A DNA stretch of 64,000 nt from Diphasiastrum complanatum (GCA_029204225.1 CM055106.1:19790149-19854148); one strand, 5' to 3'; positions 1-11,641 are shown, counted from the first letter of the stretch. Notes: a model not told the origin generated them from the sequence alone. Made by a program: numbers and translations.

Positions 1-1750
1 GTTCTTTTGGTGTAGCTCTTTGCTTCTTCTTCCAGGTTTTGGAATTCAATTTCAAGTAGGTGGATTCTCAAATCCTTGGTGTACTTTCAGCCTAAAGATC
101 ATAACTGTGGATTTGTTCCATGAATTTTGAAGGAAATCATTGGATTTTTGATGAATTTAGTGAATTTTTCACCTAGAATTGATGGTTTTTGCAAGGAAAT
201 GATTACAGGATCTGGTGTAGTACGTTTTCCAGATTGTACTTGCTGTTTTACAGTCATTAATTACAGAATTTAATGATTGCATGTTGGTTGAAAAGTCAAA
301 AGGTTGATTAGATAGTGATTTTGGACCAAAAATTGGGGTTTTTGGACCATAAATGGGCTGTGGAAACCATGTTTGACTTGAATCAGAACTTTTAGTGCTT
401 GCATGCAATGGATTTACAGGGATTTGGATTTGAAGGCACGAATTTGTGGATTTCCCCCATGAATTTGGGTCAAAATTGGTCAAAAATCATGGTTTTTTGA
501 TGTTTTTTGGACTAATTTTGGGGTAGATCTCAAAATTCTCAGCCAAGAATTGGTATGGACGTTTTCAGAGATGTAATGAAGCTGTCCCTAAGCTGTCATG
601 AAGTTTGGTAGGGATTAGACACCATTAGGGGGCTCAAAACATTCAAAAATAGTGTATTTTTGATGATTTTTGAGCATGAATACCTCTTAATTGGGGGTCT
701 GAACCTGTTGGTTCTTGTTACAAGCTGAAAGATATGTTGGATTGCCTCTGATTTGAGCCATCATGCATCCAATTTGGATAGATGTGCATTAGACACCCAC
801 ATATTGTAGTTTTGCTTGTTGAAGGAGGCCAAAAATGCATTTTTGCATGATCTGAGCTTATGATTGCTTGCTGGACCTGTTAGAAGCTTCTATGCCTCTC
901 TTATGAACCTTAGTAGAGTGCTTGTAACCTCTGATCCAAGGTTTTTTTGGGCTGGGATGTGTTTTTCGATGATACCTCTCCACAAAAGTGCGCCCTCCTA
1001 CCTGTTTTTCCAGCATTTAATGCTCGCACGTGTGAAGCCAGGGGTGTAGGGTGACGTGGCAACTGCATTGTAGACCCACTCTCCCTCTGTATTGTGCTTT
1101 ACAGCGACCAATTTGGTGTCCTGTAGAGAAAGTTATGGCCGTCTGAAGTTTGGCAATTTTTGAACTGAAATTTGCAAAATTTCGGAATTGTTCTGATGCA
1201 TGCATGCTTGTAAATCAGTATAGTGCTTTCCTGTTGATGGAAATGTATGGATAGACCTGTATGCATGCTTATATGCATGTTGCATGCGTAACCAGTGATT
1301 TTGATCAGTAGAATTCTTGCATGTGACTATTTTTGGCAATTCTAGATCAAGAAGCAGATTTCCTAGCAACTAGGCTATTTACAAAAAGTTCTTACTTTTT
1401 TGGAAAAGTCAGTGCATGTTGAGGTAGTTCCATGCAGGATCTTTCGAAATGATATCGATTTGAGACAGTGCCTGTGTTTTTGCAAAATCGATCTGATTAA
1501 TCGATTTTCTCAGTTGGTCCATTTCGAACGGATTTCGAAAATCTTAATTTTTCGTAAAAGTTAGTGTTTGGTCATAAAAAGTTGTTGTTGCTTAATTGTT
1601 CTGATATTGATTTTGCGAAAGTTTGCTCAAACAAGTGAAAGACCTTGCTGAATGATATCAGCCAATTATGAAGGTTTTAAACGTTTCACTTATTGGTTGA
1701 TGATTGGATCTCGACTAATTTAAGCAAATTTTGCATGTCAGGAAATCAAT
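1..1750 (+). other. Untranslated leader of gypsy element E1, no gene seen
   Basis: This stretch precedes the E1 gag start at 1751 and carries no protein motif I recognise in any frame. It is AT-rich and has repeated phrases built on 'TTTTTGGACC' and 'GATTTTTG'. I see no 5' LTR matching the 3' LTR at 5271 and no TGGTATCAGAGC primer site, so the window seems to open inside the element's leader. Calling it leader is inference from position only. Confidence 0.4.
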
Positions 1751-2637
1751 ATGGCAGACGATAATGCAATTGCAGCTCTTGATGGTCAGGTGCCAATGCC
1801 TACCTATCTGCAAATTTGTCAGTCACTAAGCCAAGCGCTTAATAAGATTAACAACAGGAACAGTTTACGTGATCAACAAATGGAAGTACTGTTAAATCAA
1901 GTGAGAGCTTTGTCTGTTCCGAATTTGGGCTTTCAGCCTGAACCATTTTCGGGGGAGAAAAAAGAGAAGAAGCCTGAAATTGTGGATGACTGGTTAACCA
2001 AGTGGACGGTTATTTTAATCTACACGGAATTCCTGAGGAGAAAAAGATAGAGAGTGTTATTCTGTTCTTCCGTGGTAAAGCTTCGTCGTGGTGGCGTGAT
2101 TTACAACCTAAACCTACCACATGGGACGAGTTTATGGAGGTGTTTAGAAAGTCGTTTGTGGTTGTGGACGACTCGGACTTTTACCAAAGATTTGTGAATT
2201 GCAAAATGAGTACTCGGAGTTTGGACTCATACCTACAAGATTTTATGGATTTGTGGAATAAAGTCCCTTCATTCGATGCAAAACTGGCACTGTGGCAGTT
2301 TATCCTAGGTCTGCCTGCAGATTATCAGAATGAGTGTAAGCGTAACGTGCTTCAAACCTTTGATGATGTAGTTCGTGTCGCGAAAGCGTACGACTCCACG
2401 GTTGTGGCATCTAGGAAGCAGTTACAGGCTAATCCATCTGGATCATCCGGACCCAGCCAGAAAAAAGGGAAGAAAAGAGTCCGTGGAAATAAGAATAAAA
2501 AATATTTCGACGAACTGGATCAAGCTGCATCTGAAGTTAGACAAAAGAAAAAGTTGTCCTGGAAAAAGGCTAGAAGGACCAATGTTTGTTTCCATTGTGG
2601 TCAGCCTGGACACGTTATGAAATTCTGCCCAAAATGA
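1751..2637 (+). pseudogene. gag: E1 Gag polyprotein part, frameshifted
   Basis: Gag forms the capsid-like particle that packages element RNA. The ATG at 1751 opens a frame that runs to 2050; the rest of Gag (SWWRDLQP, then the capsid-type region) is in the frame from about 2002 to 2637, so a single-base change near 2005 breaks it. A CCHC zinc knuckle, CFHCGQPGHVMKFC, sits at about 2587-2630 at the C-terminus, preceded by a Lys/Arg-rich stretch. A TGA at 2635-2637 separates Gag from protease, but both are in the same frame, so the parent was probably a single gag-pol frame. The retrotransposon Gag plus CCHC assignment is firm; function is lost. Confidence 0.85.
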
Positions 2638-3288
2638 AAGAAAGGCGGAGCTCAAGTGATTGAGATGCCAGGTAAAGAGAATCTTAAGCTGGAAATTAAT
2701 AAAATTAATTGTGAGTGTGATTGTTCTTTCAGTACTACTTCATTCTTGCCAAATGATTTATTTCGTTTGAAAGGCACTGTTAATGGACATGAAGTTAGTA
2801 TTTTAGTGGACAATGGATCTACTCTTAATTTCATTAACTCTGGTCTTGTGCAGAGACTCGGACTCAAAACTGAAGCCAATAACCATAGATATCGAGTATA
2901 TCTAGCTTCAGGAGCGGAGTTGGAGACGTGGGATGTGAAAGTTCCAAGACTCCCTGTTCGGATCCAGGACTATAGAGAGTTAATTGATTTCCATGTTTTA
3001 GATTTAGCACGTACGAATATTATTCTAGGATACGAGTGGTTATTTTATAAGCATCCTGAAATAGATTTTGAGAAGCATGTTCTCTCTTTTCAGGAGGGTA
3101 AAGAAATAGTTGCATTGTTTGGAGACAATTTTGTACATTTATCTGGGATGAGTTCATTTGCTAATGTAATGGAGATTTTTGATTCACAGTATGAAGCTTA
3201 TTCTTTATTTGCTAAGCCAATTTTGGATTTATCTGAAATGTATCTAAGTAGTTGTGAATTGTCAAAAATTCTTAACTCGGTAGACTAA
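2638..3288 (+). pseudogene. E1 aspartic protease region
   Basis: Retropepsin-like protease that would cleave the polyprotein. The active-site motif reads ILVDNGSTLNFIN at about 2797-2836, where plant gypsy elements usually have D-S/T-G; here the middle residue is Asn, a likely loss of activity. A second beta-strand typical of the family follows (NIILGYEWL, about 3016-3042). The frame is continuous with Gag across the TGA at 2635. The open frame ends at 3286-3288 where the sequence jumps directly to RNase H, showing an internal deletion of the RT. Confidence 0.75.
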
Positions 3289-3660
3289 AGAGAGGTCAAC
3301 CTAGCGAGCCTATTGAGTGGAATGATGAATTGAACCAATGCTTTGAGAAACTCAAGCGAATGGTTGCTTCAGCTCCTGTTTTACAGATCGCGAATCCTGA
3401 TATACCTTACGTCGTGCGAACTGACGCATGTGATTCGGCGATAGGGGCAGTTCTTCTATAGGAGGATAGGCCGATAGCGTTTGAAAGCAAGAAACTCATG
3501 GGGCCTCAGTTGCGTTATACAACTCAGGAGAAAGAGTTATTTGCTGTGATACATGCACTTAAAACCTGGAGGCATTATCTTTATGGTAGTCAGTTTATAG
3601 TGTATACAGATCATCAACCTCTGAAGTACTTTTGTAATCAGACGATGTAAGGGGTCGTAA
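3289..3660 (+). pseudogene. E1 RNase H domain, RT missing upstream
   Basis: RNase H of the RT_RNaseH type would degrade the RNA strand during reverse transcription. Visible motifs are RTDACDSAIGAVLL, RPIAFESKKL, EKELFAVIHALKTWRHYL and YTDHQPLKYF, in the frame beginning at 3417. There is a TAG stop at about 3460 and a frame change near 3650. Immediately upstream is only the RNase H approach segment (FEKLKRMVASAPVL), so the polymerase domain with its YxDD motif is gone. The family is certain; the copy is inactive. Confidence 0.85.
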
Positions 3661-4689
3661 AGCTCGCTGGGCTGAGCTTATGCAGGAATTTGATCATGAG
3701 ATCCGATATATCAAGGGCAACTTTAACCAAGTTGCGGATGCACTTAGTCGGATTGGTGAATTAAATGAACTTTCTGTCACCCAGATTTCCACTGATCTAT
3801 ATCTTTCACTGAGAGGAAAATGTGAATTAGATTCTCATTTTGGTCCCATCTGGAAGATGGTGGAGACAGGAAAAAATGAGAATGGAATAGAGATTTACTC
3901 ACAGGGGTCTCAGGTTCCTAGGAAAGATAAGAAGATAGCGGAACAGTTCTCTATCCGAGGTGGGTTACTATTTCGGAATGGGAAAATTTGTGTACTGGCG
4001 GATGATGAGTTAAAGAAGAAGATTCTTTATGAGTGTCATGACGTTCCCTGTGCAGGTCATCCGGGTATACACAAGACTTTGTACTTGTTCAGAAGAGAGT
4101 TTCATTGGCCGAAACTCAAGCCATTTGTCGAGTCTTATGTGGTTAAGTGTAGACCTTGCCAGTTAGCCAAAGCTGAATGCTTAAAGACTAGAGGGTTGCT
4201 ACATCCCCTAGATATCCCTCAGAAACGATGGGAAAGTATAAATGATTCTATTGGGTTGTGGTGGATAGGTTGACAAAGTTAGCTACTTTTATACCAGTCA
4301 AGTCAACTGCTAAGGCTTCGGATTTAGCACAGATCTTTGTGGAAAGATTATTTAGGCTTTATGGATTGCCAAGTGATATAGTTAGTGATAGAGATCCTAA
4401 GTTTACAGGTCACTTTTGGTCAGCTGTATTCCATAAGCTTGAAACCTCGCTTAGTTTTAGTTCTTCTGATCATCCTGAATCAGATGGCCAGACTGAGAGA
4501 ACTAATCAGACTATGGAGGACATGTTGAGAACTTATGTGTCTCACAGGCAATCTCAGTGGGAAGATTACATTCCTTTGATTGAGTTTGCTTATAACAGTA
4601 GAAAACATTCTGCTATTGGTTATAGTCTGTTTATGCTGATGTACGGTTTTCAACCTAGATCTCCGGTAAATGTGGACAAAGTCTGTTAA
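3661..4689 (+). pseudogene. E1 integrase, zinc-binding and core domains
   Basis: Integrase inserts the cDNA into the genome. The H2C2 zinc domain is visible as CHDVPCAGHPGIHKT followed by KCRPCQLAK at about 4035-4170. The core has the second catalytic Asp in VSDRDPKFTGHFW and the Glu in DGQTERTNQ. The first catalytic Asp, normally in an S-M-D-F context, has been removed by a small deletion with frame change near 4240-4258, where WESIN runs straight into the VVVDRLTK segment. A further frame change is at about 4689. This is an inactive relic. Confidence 0.85.
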
Positions 4690-5239
4690 GATCCAGAAAG
4701 TTGCAGATTTCTTGCATGATATGCATGAAATGTTGCAAGTGGCCCGTGATTGTATCCGGAGTGCTTAGGATAGAGCTAAGCACTATGCCGATCTTAAGAG
4801 GTCTCCCAGAGATTTTAAAGTTGATGACTGGGTATATCTTAGAATACCTAAGGATTCTAAGACTATGAGTACAGGGAAGCATTATAAATTGTCTACGAGA
4901 TATTGTGGACCGTTTCGGATTATAAAGAAAATTGGTTCTTTAGCTTACGAATTAGATCTTCAGAACAAGACTACAGCTCACCCAGTGTTTCATGTAAGCC
5001 GATTGAAATTAAGTTTGCATGAAGGTGAAGTAGTTGGTTCAGAGGAAGATCTTATCCATTTGGAGGACTCATCGCTTAGTGTTCCTTTGGAACCTGAAAA
5101 GGTACTCAGAACCAGAGGTAAACAATTGAGAAATCATTCTATCTCTGAGTGCTTGATCAGGTGAAAGGGACGGACTGAGGATGATGATTCATGGGAAAGG
5201 GTCGAAAGCATAAAGAAGAATTTTCCTAGTTTTCATTTC
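4690..5239 (+). pseudogene. E1 integrase C-terminus with chromodomain-like tail
   Basis: This is the DNA-binding C-terminal region of the integrase (DDWVYLRIP, then LSTRYCGPFRIIKKIG and HPVFHVSRLKLSLH). It is followed by a chromodomain-like module, VLRTRGKQLRNHSISECLIR then a TGA at 5162 where Trp is usual, then KGRTEDDDSWE. A TAG interrupts the frame at about 4767. In chromoviruses this tail steers insertion to chromatin marks. The motif order and position just before the polypurine tract support the call. Confidence 0.8.
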
Positions 5240-5255
5240 TAGAGATAGAAATGGT

Positions 5256-5270
5256 TTAAGGGGGGAAGAA
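5256..5270 (+). other. E1 polypurine tract
   Basis: The sequence TTTAAGGGGGGAAGAA lies directly before the LTR start TGTTATGTCC. The same tract, with the same six Gs, is found before the second G4 LTR at 22029-22043. This is the plus-strand primer site for reverse transcription. Confidence 0.85.
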
Positions 5271-5740
5271 TGTTATGTCCATGTCCTGTACAAGGGAATC
5301 GGAATTATTCCTGACGCGGATAGCCGGTCACTCTATTGTATGTGGTTATTAGTTATGCTACGTCATTCCGGACGTGGTCGTATTAAATAATTAATAATCA
5401 TATGAGGGCCCAGACCTATAATTGGACATGGGAGCACATGCATGGTGAAGACTGCTATAATGCAAGAATAGGAGATCAATAGCTCAATTTAGGTTGCATG
5501 GCAATCCTAAAGGGAATATTCTCTCTTTCTTGAGAAGAATATGTCTAATGGAAACTCGCCCATCCTCCTATTGTGAATTGTGATTCTTGAGCCAGTTCTT
5601 CCTCTCCTCTCTTGTGTTCTTCATTGTGGCTTTGGGGTGGATTGATTAGGGTATTGACTAGCCTCTCCATATTGGTTGGGTGGTTCATGCTCCACAGGTG
5701 TCCTTTTGGTATGCGTGTGATTGGAATCCTGTAGATCTTC
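5271..5740 (+). repeat. E1 3' LTR
   Basis: The LTR begins TGTTATGTCC right after the polypurine tract. It aligns along its length with the G4 LTRs at 21499 and 22044 (shared CATGTCC, TGGAATAAT, AGGAGATCAA and CTCCTCTC blocks). Its right end is not sharply defined: similarity to the second G4 LTR fades around 5740, where protease sequence of element E2 begins. The LTR seems to be cut by, or fused to, E2. Confidence 0.75.
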
Positions 5741-6378
5741 ACTTGATGGTTCTTACACTCAGCTTGCCTATGCTAGTTGGATAGGGCGTCCTGGTCCTCG
5801 CTCCATTCGGTTACGTGTACGTCTTACAGGTCGTGAGTATATTGCTTTAGTTGATACTGGCAGCACTCATTCTTTTATTAGCAGTTATATCACTAGTCGG
5901 ATCCGTGCTTCACCTGTTCCTGCTTCACAGCCTCTCACAGTTGAGGTTGCCAGTTCCCATTCTTTTCCTAGCTCTTAGATGTTTTAGCGTTTACCATACC
6001 GCATTGGAGATTTTTCTGGACAGGCAGATCTTTACATTATTCCTATGGAGCGTTATGATCTTATCCTTGGTGCTGATTGGTTTGCATCTCTTGGAGCTGT
6101 ACACTGGACTTGACACAACAGACATTGACATTTGTACATGATGCAGTTACACACTCACTTGTTGGCATTGATTCTCAGGGAGACTTCCAGTTGATTACTG
6201 GGAAGCAGTTTATTCGCAGCCTGCCGAAGGCTCATTATGCAGCCTTATTATGTGTTCAGCAGGCAGTACCAATTCCTCCAGTTTCTACTCCAGCAGCTGT
6301 TCCTCAGGTGATCTTTGACTTATTACATCAGTATGCTTTTGTCTTTTTAGAACCTACGTCGCTACCACCATTACGGAC
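5741..6378 (+). pseudogene. E2 aspartic protease and linker
   Basis: Retropepsin with the normal catalytic signature ALVDTGSTHSFIS at about 5845-5883, preceded by GPRSIRLRVRL. The frame breaks at about 5978. The following stretch carries the usual flap and second-half motif in shifted frames (LILGADWFASLGAV, about 6058-6105) and then a linker toward RT (QVIFDLLHQYAFVF at about 6307-6348). At least two frame changes separate it from RT. Confidence 0.75.
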
Positions 6379-7262
6379 GTGAACCATCATATTGACTTGC
6401 ATCCTGGTTCTGCTCCTCCTTCCCATCCCCCTTATCGTATGTCTCGATCTGAGCGTGATGAGCTTGAGCTCCATATTACTGCCTTGTTAGATCAAGGTCT
6501 CATTGTTCCTAGTCACAGCCCTTTTGGTGCCCCTGTTTTCCTTGTTAGTAAGAAAGATGGTACCAAACGCCTTTGTATTGATATCGTGCTTTAAATAAGT
6601 TGACTATTCGTAATCAGTACCCTATTCCACACATGGATGACCTCTTTGACCAGCTCGGTACCTCTAAAATCTTTTCCAAGATAGACTCTCGTTCTGGATA
6701 TTACCAGATCAGGATGCACCCTTATGACGAACATAAGATTGCTTTTCGTACTCATCTTGGTTTATATGAATTTCGTGTGCTTCCTTTTGGTGTTACTAAT
6801 GGCCCTCCTACATTCCAGAATGTGATGAATAACGTCATGCGTCCGCTTCTTGGTCATTGTGTCTTGGTTTATTTTGATGATATTCTTATTTTTCGTCAGT
6901 CTCTTGCTGAGCATGTTTCCCATCTTTCCTCTGTATTTCAGTTACTTGTACATCACCAGTTATTTGCTAAGTTGTCTAAATGTTCTTTCGCTATTTCTGA
7001 GATCGAGTTTCTTGGTTTTCTTGTTTGTAATGGACACATTCGTCTGGACCCTCATAAGGTTCAGGCCATCCAGGATTGGCCTATACCAACTGGTATTCAT
7101 CATGTTCGTATGTTCCTTGGGTTAGCCACTCACCTTCGTCGTCCAGTTCCTCATTTTGCCACTATTGTAGCTCCTCTTCATGCACTTTTGAAGAAGTCTA
7201 GTACTTTTCTTTGGACTTCTGATTGTCAGTCAACGTTTGATACTCTTCGTCGTTGTACATTG
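6379..7262 (+). pseudogene. E2 reverse transcriptase
   Basis: RNA-dependent DNA polymerase of the gypsy type. The first part (HHIDLHPGSAPPSHPPYRMS, then FGAPVFLVSKKDGTKRLCID) ends at 6594 through a one-base deletion in what was a Tyr codon. The remainder resumes at 6600 with LTIRNQYPIPHMDDLFDQL, FSKIDSRSGYYQIRM and LPFGVTNGPPTFQ. The catalytic YFDD motif is intact in LVYFDDILIF at about 6865-6897. The thumb and connection follow (FLGFLVCNGHIRLDP). Only that one deletion and a later shift near 7262 disable it. Confidence 0.9.
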
Positions 7263-7680
7263 ATGCTGCCGTTATGTGTTTACCATAGTTTGATCAGAAG
7301 TTTCTTGTTGAGACTGATGCTAGTAATGTTGGTTTGGGTGCTTTACTTCGCCAGTCACAATGTATTATTGCTTATGAGTCGCGTCGTCTTCGCTCTTATG
7401 AACAACGTTATTCTGTGCATGAGAAAGAGCTTCTTGCTATTATCTATGCTCTTAAGAAGTGGCGTCATATCTGTATCGAGTTCCATTTGACATTATTACT
7501 GATCACCAGTCTTTACGTTATCTGTTTTCTCAACGTGACCCTAGTGATCGTCAATTTCGTTGGTTGCAGTTTTTACAGTCCTTTAATTTTTCCATATTGT
7601 ATCGTCCTGGTCGTGCTAACACTGCTGCTGATGCATTATCTCGTCTTCCAGCTTTGTTGAATACACTCGTTTCTACTATT
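7263..7680 (+). pseudogene. E2 RNase H domain
   Basis: RNase H motifs are present across two frames: TDASNVGLGALL (about 7313-7350), YESRRLRSYEQRY, EKELLAIIYALKKWRH (to about 7470), then after a frame change DIITDHQSLRYLFSQ and GRANTAADALSRLP. The catalytic acidic residues (Asp in TDAS, Glu in EKEL, Asp in TDHQ) are all kept, so decay here is by frameshift only. Confidence 0.85.
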
Positions 7681-8598
7681 CCTCCATGGTTTGATGATCT
7701 ACCTGCAACATACCTTACATGTTCTGATTTTCGTGATGTTTATAGTTATGCCCCACCTGTTTCATCCCGTCCTCATCAGGTTTACTCCATTGTTGACAAC
7801 CGTCTTTATCGTTATGATTTTCTCTGTATTTCTAGTTCCTTGGGTATCCGTTTCCAATTGTTGTCGGATGCTCATTCCTCTCCTGTTGGGGGTCACTTTG
7901 GTTTTCAGAAGTCTTATGCTCGTCTCAAAGACCATTTCTATTGGCCCTCTCTTCGATCTGAGCTTGCTGTACTTATTCGTACCTGCCCTTTTTGTCTTCG
8001 TAATAAGTACTCCTGTGCTAAATCTGCTGGTTTGCTCCAGAGTTGGCCTATTCCTCATCGCCAGTGGACTGATATATCTATGGACTTTATCCTTGGCCTT
8101 CCCCATACCCAGCGTGGTCACGATTCATGTATGGTGGTAGTTGACAGGTTCTCGAAATAGGCACATTTTATACCAGTTCGCAGTACTATCACAACAGAGC
8201 AGTGTGCACGTTTGTTCCTATCAGAGATTTTCCGCCTGCATGGATTTCTTCGTACTGATCGAGATAGTAAGTTTACATCTATATTCTGGACAGAGCTTAT
8301 GCGTATATTGGATGTACAACTTTTTATGGGTTTTGCTTATCATTCTACTTCTGATGGGCAGTTTGAGGTCCTTAACAGGATCCTTGAGGATTATTTACGC
8401 CATTTTGTTACTCCTTCAGGGAAGGATTGGGATCAGCATTTATGTTTAGCAGAGTATAGCTATAATAGCTCTGTTAGTACCAGCACAGGTGTCTCACCAT
8501 TTTTATTATCTCATGGCTATGCACCTCTTTTACCTGGCATTCCTCTCCCTCCCGAGGATACACCTGTCACACTTGCATCTTTTCTATCAGGTGCTTGA
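7681..8598 (+). pseudogene. E2 integrase, zinc and DDE core
   Basis: The zinc domain reads DAHSSPVGGHFGFQKSY then IRTCPFCLRNK at about 7867-8007. The first catalytic Asp is in DISMDFILGLP, the second in LRTDRDSKFTSIFW, and the Glu is in DGQFEVLNR, so the triad is complete. The reading frame is one frame from 7459 to 9186 with a TAG at 8158-8160 in the FSK-AHFIP segment and a TGA at 8596-8598. This is the best preserved integrase among the gypsy copies here. Confidence 0.9.
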
Positions 8599-9186
8599 GA
8601 GCTTATTACCCAGGCCAGTTCTCATTTACAGCATGTTCAGCAGCGTTATCAGACCTCAGTTGATCGTCACCGCCGCCATGTTGAGTTTCAGCTTGGAGAT
8701 ATGGTTTATCTATGCCTACGGTTTGCACGTCATCATTTTGTCCAGGGCCATGCTTCTACTGAGAAGCTTGCACCGCGTTATTATGGGCTTTATCACATTT
8801 TGGAGGTTCTTAGTCCAGTTACATATTGCTTACAACTTCCTGCTTCCACAAGCGCCTGTGATGTCTTCCATGTCAGTTTATTACGTTCTGCTATTGAGGA
8901 TGACGCTCCTTGTGATGTTGAGTTTCTTACTGCTCCAGAGTTATTTCCATTTTTACCTGCTGCGATATTACAGGTTCGTCTATACCATAGTCGACGCTGC
9001 CGACAGATTCAATTTTTGGTCCAGTGGGATGGTCGTCCTATTGAGGAGGCCACATGGGAGCCTATTGATGTCTTTTATCATACACCATCACTTGCGAATC
9101 AGGCTCGTGCTCTTGCTGAACTTGTTGATTCCTCTACATCAGATGTTGTTCTAGCTGTTGATGCACCGGGGCTTGCTGCTACTTGA
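8599..9186 (+). pseudogene. E2 integrase C-terminus and chromodomain
   Basis: In the same frame as the core, this segment shows the GPY/F-type region (EKLAPRYYGLYHILEVLSPV, CDVFHVSLLRSAIED) and a C-terminal chromodomain with the hallmark FLVQWDGRPIEEATWEPID at about 9017-9068. It ends with a stop at 9184-9186. It would act as a targeting module of the integrase. The only damage is the stop at 8596 upstream. Confidence 0.85.
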
Positions 9187-9850
9187 TCCAGTTTCTTTTC
9201 GGCAGTTGGGTCTTTTTCTTTTGTGCCAGGGAGAGTTATGGACTCGGCTCATTACATTCGACGCATCCATTTACATTTACTTCACTTATGCATAAGCAGG
9301 CCTTGGGCCCTTTTTTATTCATCAGTGACACTTAGACTATATGGTTGGCCTTTGGTCTTATTATTCATTATTAGGCCATTTGGACATATTACTGGAGAGT
9401 GGAGGCCTTCTTGGAGGGCGCACTATTTTCCCTCCCAGTTGGGCCCTAGCCACCGGAAGCTTCCTTTTAGCTCCCTTTTGGCTATAAGTAGAGAAACTGT
9501 GTCATTTGTTGTTCAGTTGATGATATTGATCTCTCTCTTTAGCCTCCTTAATCTCTCTCTTTCCTGCTTTCTAGGGTTAAGTCTTGCTTATGTGCTGCTT
9601 TCATAGCTTAAGTCTTGTTTATGTGATGCTTTCATGCTTAGCTCTAGATCAGCTGTGGCTCTATACTCCTTAGCTCACCTACGAGTCAAAGTTGTATAAG
9701 CATGTAAAGCTTTGAGAGAGGAGTAATTTTTGGAGAAGTACTTCCATGATGATCGTGGACTACGGTGTAGGTCTAGAGCTGATTTGCGGTACAAAGTCAT
9801 CCTCATGGTTTAGCAGATGTTGGATGGGATGCATGTGTTTGTTATAAGGA
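9187..9850 (+). repeat. Probable E2 3' untranslated region and LTR
   Basis: A purine stretch GGGAGAG at about 9226-9232 follows the pol stop and may be the polypurine tract. The sequence after it has LTR-like features: a CTATAAGTAG box at 9481-9490 and T/C-rich sequence downstream. There is no second copy of this LTR in the window, so its ends cannot be fixed; the extent is inferred. Confidence 0.45.
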
Positions 9851-11641
9851 GTCAAAACTAAAAAAATGGTTATGGTCCTATGCTTGAGAGTAGCTCTTGG
9901 AGGCAGCTTACAATAGGGAACAATGAGTCTCCAAGCAATCTATTTGATGTTTTTGATCAATCAAAGTGGTTCGTGGAGATGGCAAACATGAACAAAGGAG
10001 CTTGACAACCAAGTAAGCCTCAAATATTAGCTTTCGAGCTATTTCATAAGAAGAATGGACACACTCTTGGTTGTAATATAATATTCTTGAACATTGTTTT
10101 ATGGAATTTTTTGCTTCTAGTTGCTGTTTGGACATCACGTACAATAGAGAGAAAATTGCCCTTTCAATTTATAAATATGAGTAGTTGCAATTTTGGCGCA
10201 ACAATTCAGCCCCATGGAAGAAGAATTCTTTTATGCAGTAGTCTGGGCAGAGGCAGTAGAAACAAACTCTATTGGCATCAGTGTATAATTTTTTTCTTTG
10301 CTTTTGCTTTTGAAATCATTGTGTAATGTTTGTAGAATTGATCGAAACTCAAGATGTTGGCCTTTGTAAAAAGATTTCAAATTGTAATGAGGATATATCT
10401 TTATGTGTGCGACTTGCATCTAACGTTGGGCATTGATGACATGAGTAGTATATAGTTCATGCTCAAAATGGATCTACATTTTAAGAACATGTGAGTGGAC
10501 TCCTAAAATTTGAAGATTGCACACATCTTTGTCATGTTAGGTGACTATTGTAGACTAAACATCAAATATAACAACTTTGGGTACATGATTTCCTTGACAC
10601 AAACTTTTAATTAAGTAATTGCTTGAGAATGCTAAAATTAACTTATTATATTTCATGCTACCATTCTATTTCTATGCATCTTGCTTCGGTGCATCTGCAG
10701 ATAGAAGAAAATTTATACTTTGTCAGAATATCTTTCTTATCTTGTGCTAACTTTGAATTGTTCGTCTGATTTTTACATCTTACAACGAGCTATTCATTTT
10801 TTTAACACTTTTATTTTGGTGGTGTAGGTATAACATGGTCGAAGACAAATTAAAATTGTCACAATATCTTTCTTGGACATTTGTATCCTGTCATACAGGT
10901 AAAGTTTGTTCATCTCCTTTGTATCTTAAGGTAATGTTCACCAACCTATTTGTGCATGAATCGTAATGTCAGCTGGCCTCATTAGCTCACACATCTACCT
11001 TCTAGATGTTGGGCATCAAAACCCTAAGTAGTGCCGCAAGGAATTTAGCAAGATAGGATGAAAACATAGTTTTATTCCCCCCAAATGCGGATTGATGTTG
11101 AGAAGAAAAAATTGCTCACCGCCTATCAATAATCAGAATTCAAGAAAAACAATGATCTCACATATGTTTTCTTCTTAGTGGAACGTTCCTTTTAGCTAAT
11201 ATGCAGGCACATCTTGAAGCTTCTTAACTTTTTTAATAACAAGTGCACTAGAGATATTATGGTCCTTTGTTCTTCTAGTAGTTATGATAAAAACAACGCA
11301 ACAACATTGAAAGCACTGAAGGAACTATAAATGTATTGAAAAGAAATGCTAGTGAGTTGGAGCAGAATGGATAACTCAAGGTATCAAAGCTATGGTTATT
11401 GAACAGCCAACATGTTAACAATAGCTTGCATGTCATGTAATTTGAACTCATGTTACTACAGCATATACCTCTGCTTGTGCACATTTTCCCTCTAGCTTAG
11501 AATCTATTCTATTTAGGGCTAAAAGCATGGTTTGGTGGTACAACATGTACTTTCAAGGACACTACCTTTTTTGGGTAGAATTGCACTTTTGTATTATTAT
11601 ACACTATTTTCAACTAATACCTTTGACTTGCAATAAGAGGA
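9851..11641. other. Unassigned intergenic stretch
   Basis: About 1.8 kb of AT-rich sequence without recognisable transposon proteins. Short open segments bordered by splice-like AG and GT occur (for example 10828-10898), but no protein family is recognised. It may hold introns or flanks of a host gene; this is not shown. Confidence 0.4.

Larger units (their letters stand above)
1..5740 (+). mobile_element. Ty3/gypsy LTR retrotransposon E1, decayed, RT deleted
   Basis: The order is gag, protease, RNase H, integrase, chromodomain-like tail, polypurine tract and 3' LTR, which is the Ty3/gypsy order. The reverse transcriptase that should lie between protease and RNase H is absent, so this copy could not move on its own. 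Frame changes occur near 2005, 3650, 4250 and 4690, and in-frame stops at 2635, about 3460, about 4767 and 5162. The 5' LTR is not in the window. The 3' LTR is related to the two LTRs of G4 at 21499-22505, so E1 and G4 belong to one LTR family. Confidence 0.85.
5741..9850 (+). mobile_element. Ty3/gypsy LTR retrotransposon E2, 5'-truncated
   Basis: A second gypsy element directly follows the E1 LTR. It begins in protease and continues through RT, RNase H, integrase and a chromodomain to 9186, then a probable 3' LTR. Gag, leader and 5' LTR are missing. Its pol is better preserved than that of E1, and the protein sequences are clearly different from E1 (for example IRTCPFCLRNK against KCRPCQLAK), so it is another family. 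Confidence 0.85.

Noticed and set aside
6850-7125. Hydrophobic frames resembling membrane proteins over E2 (also 5851-6141, 7691-8140, 8489-9154)
   Set aside because: They overlap the clearly coding RT, RNase H and integrase frames; their hydrophobicity comes from T-rich codons read out of frame.
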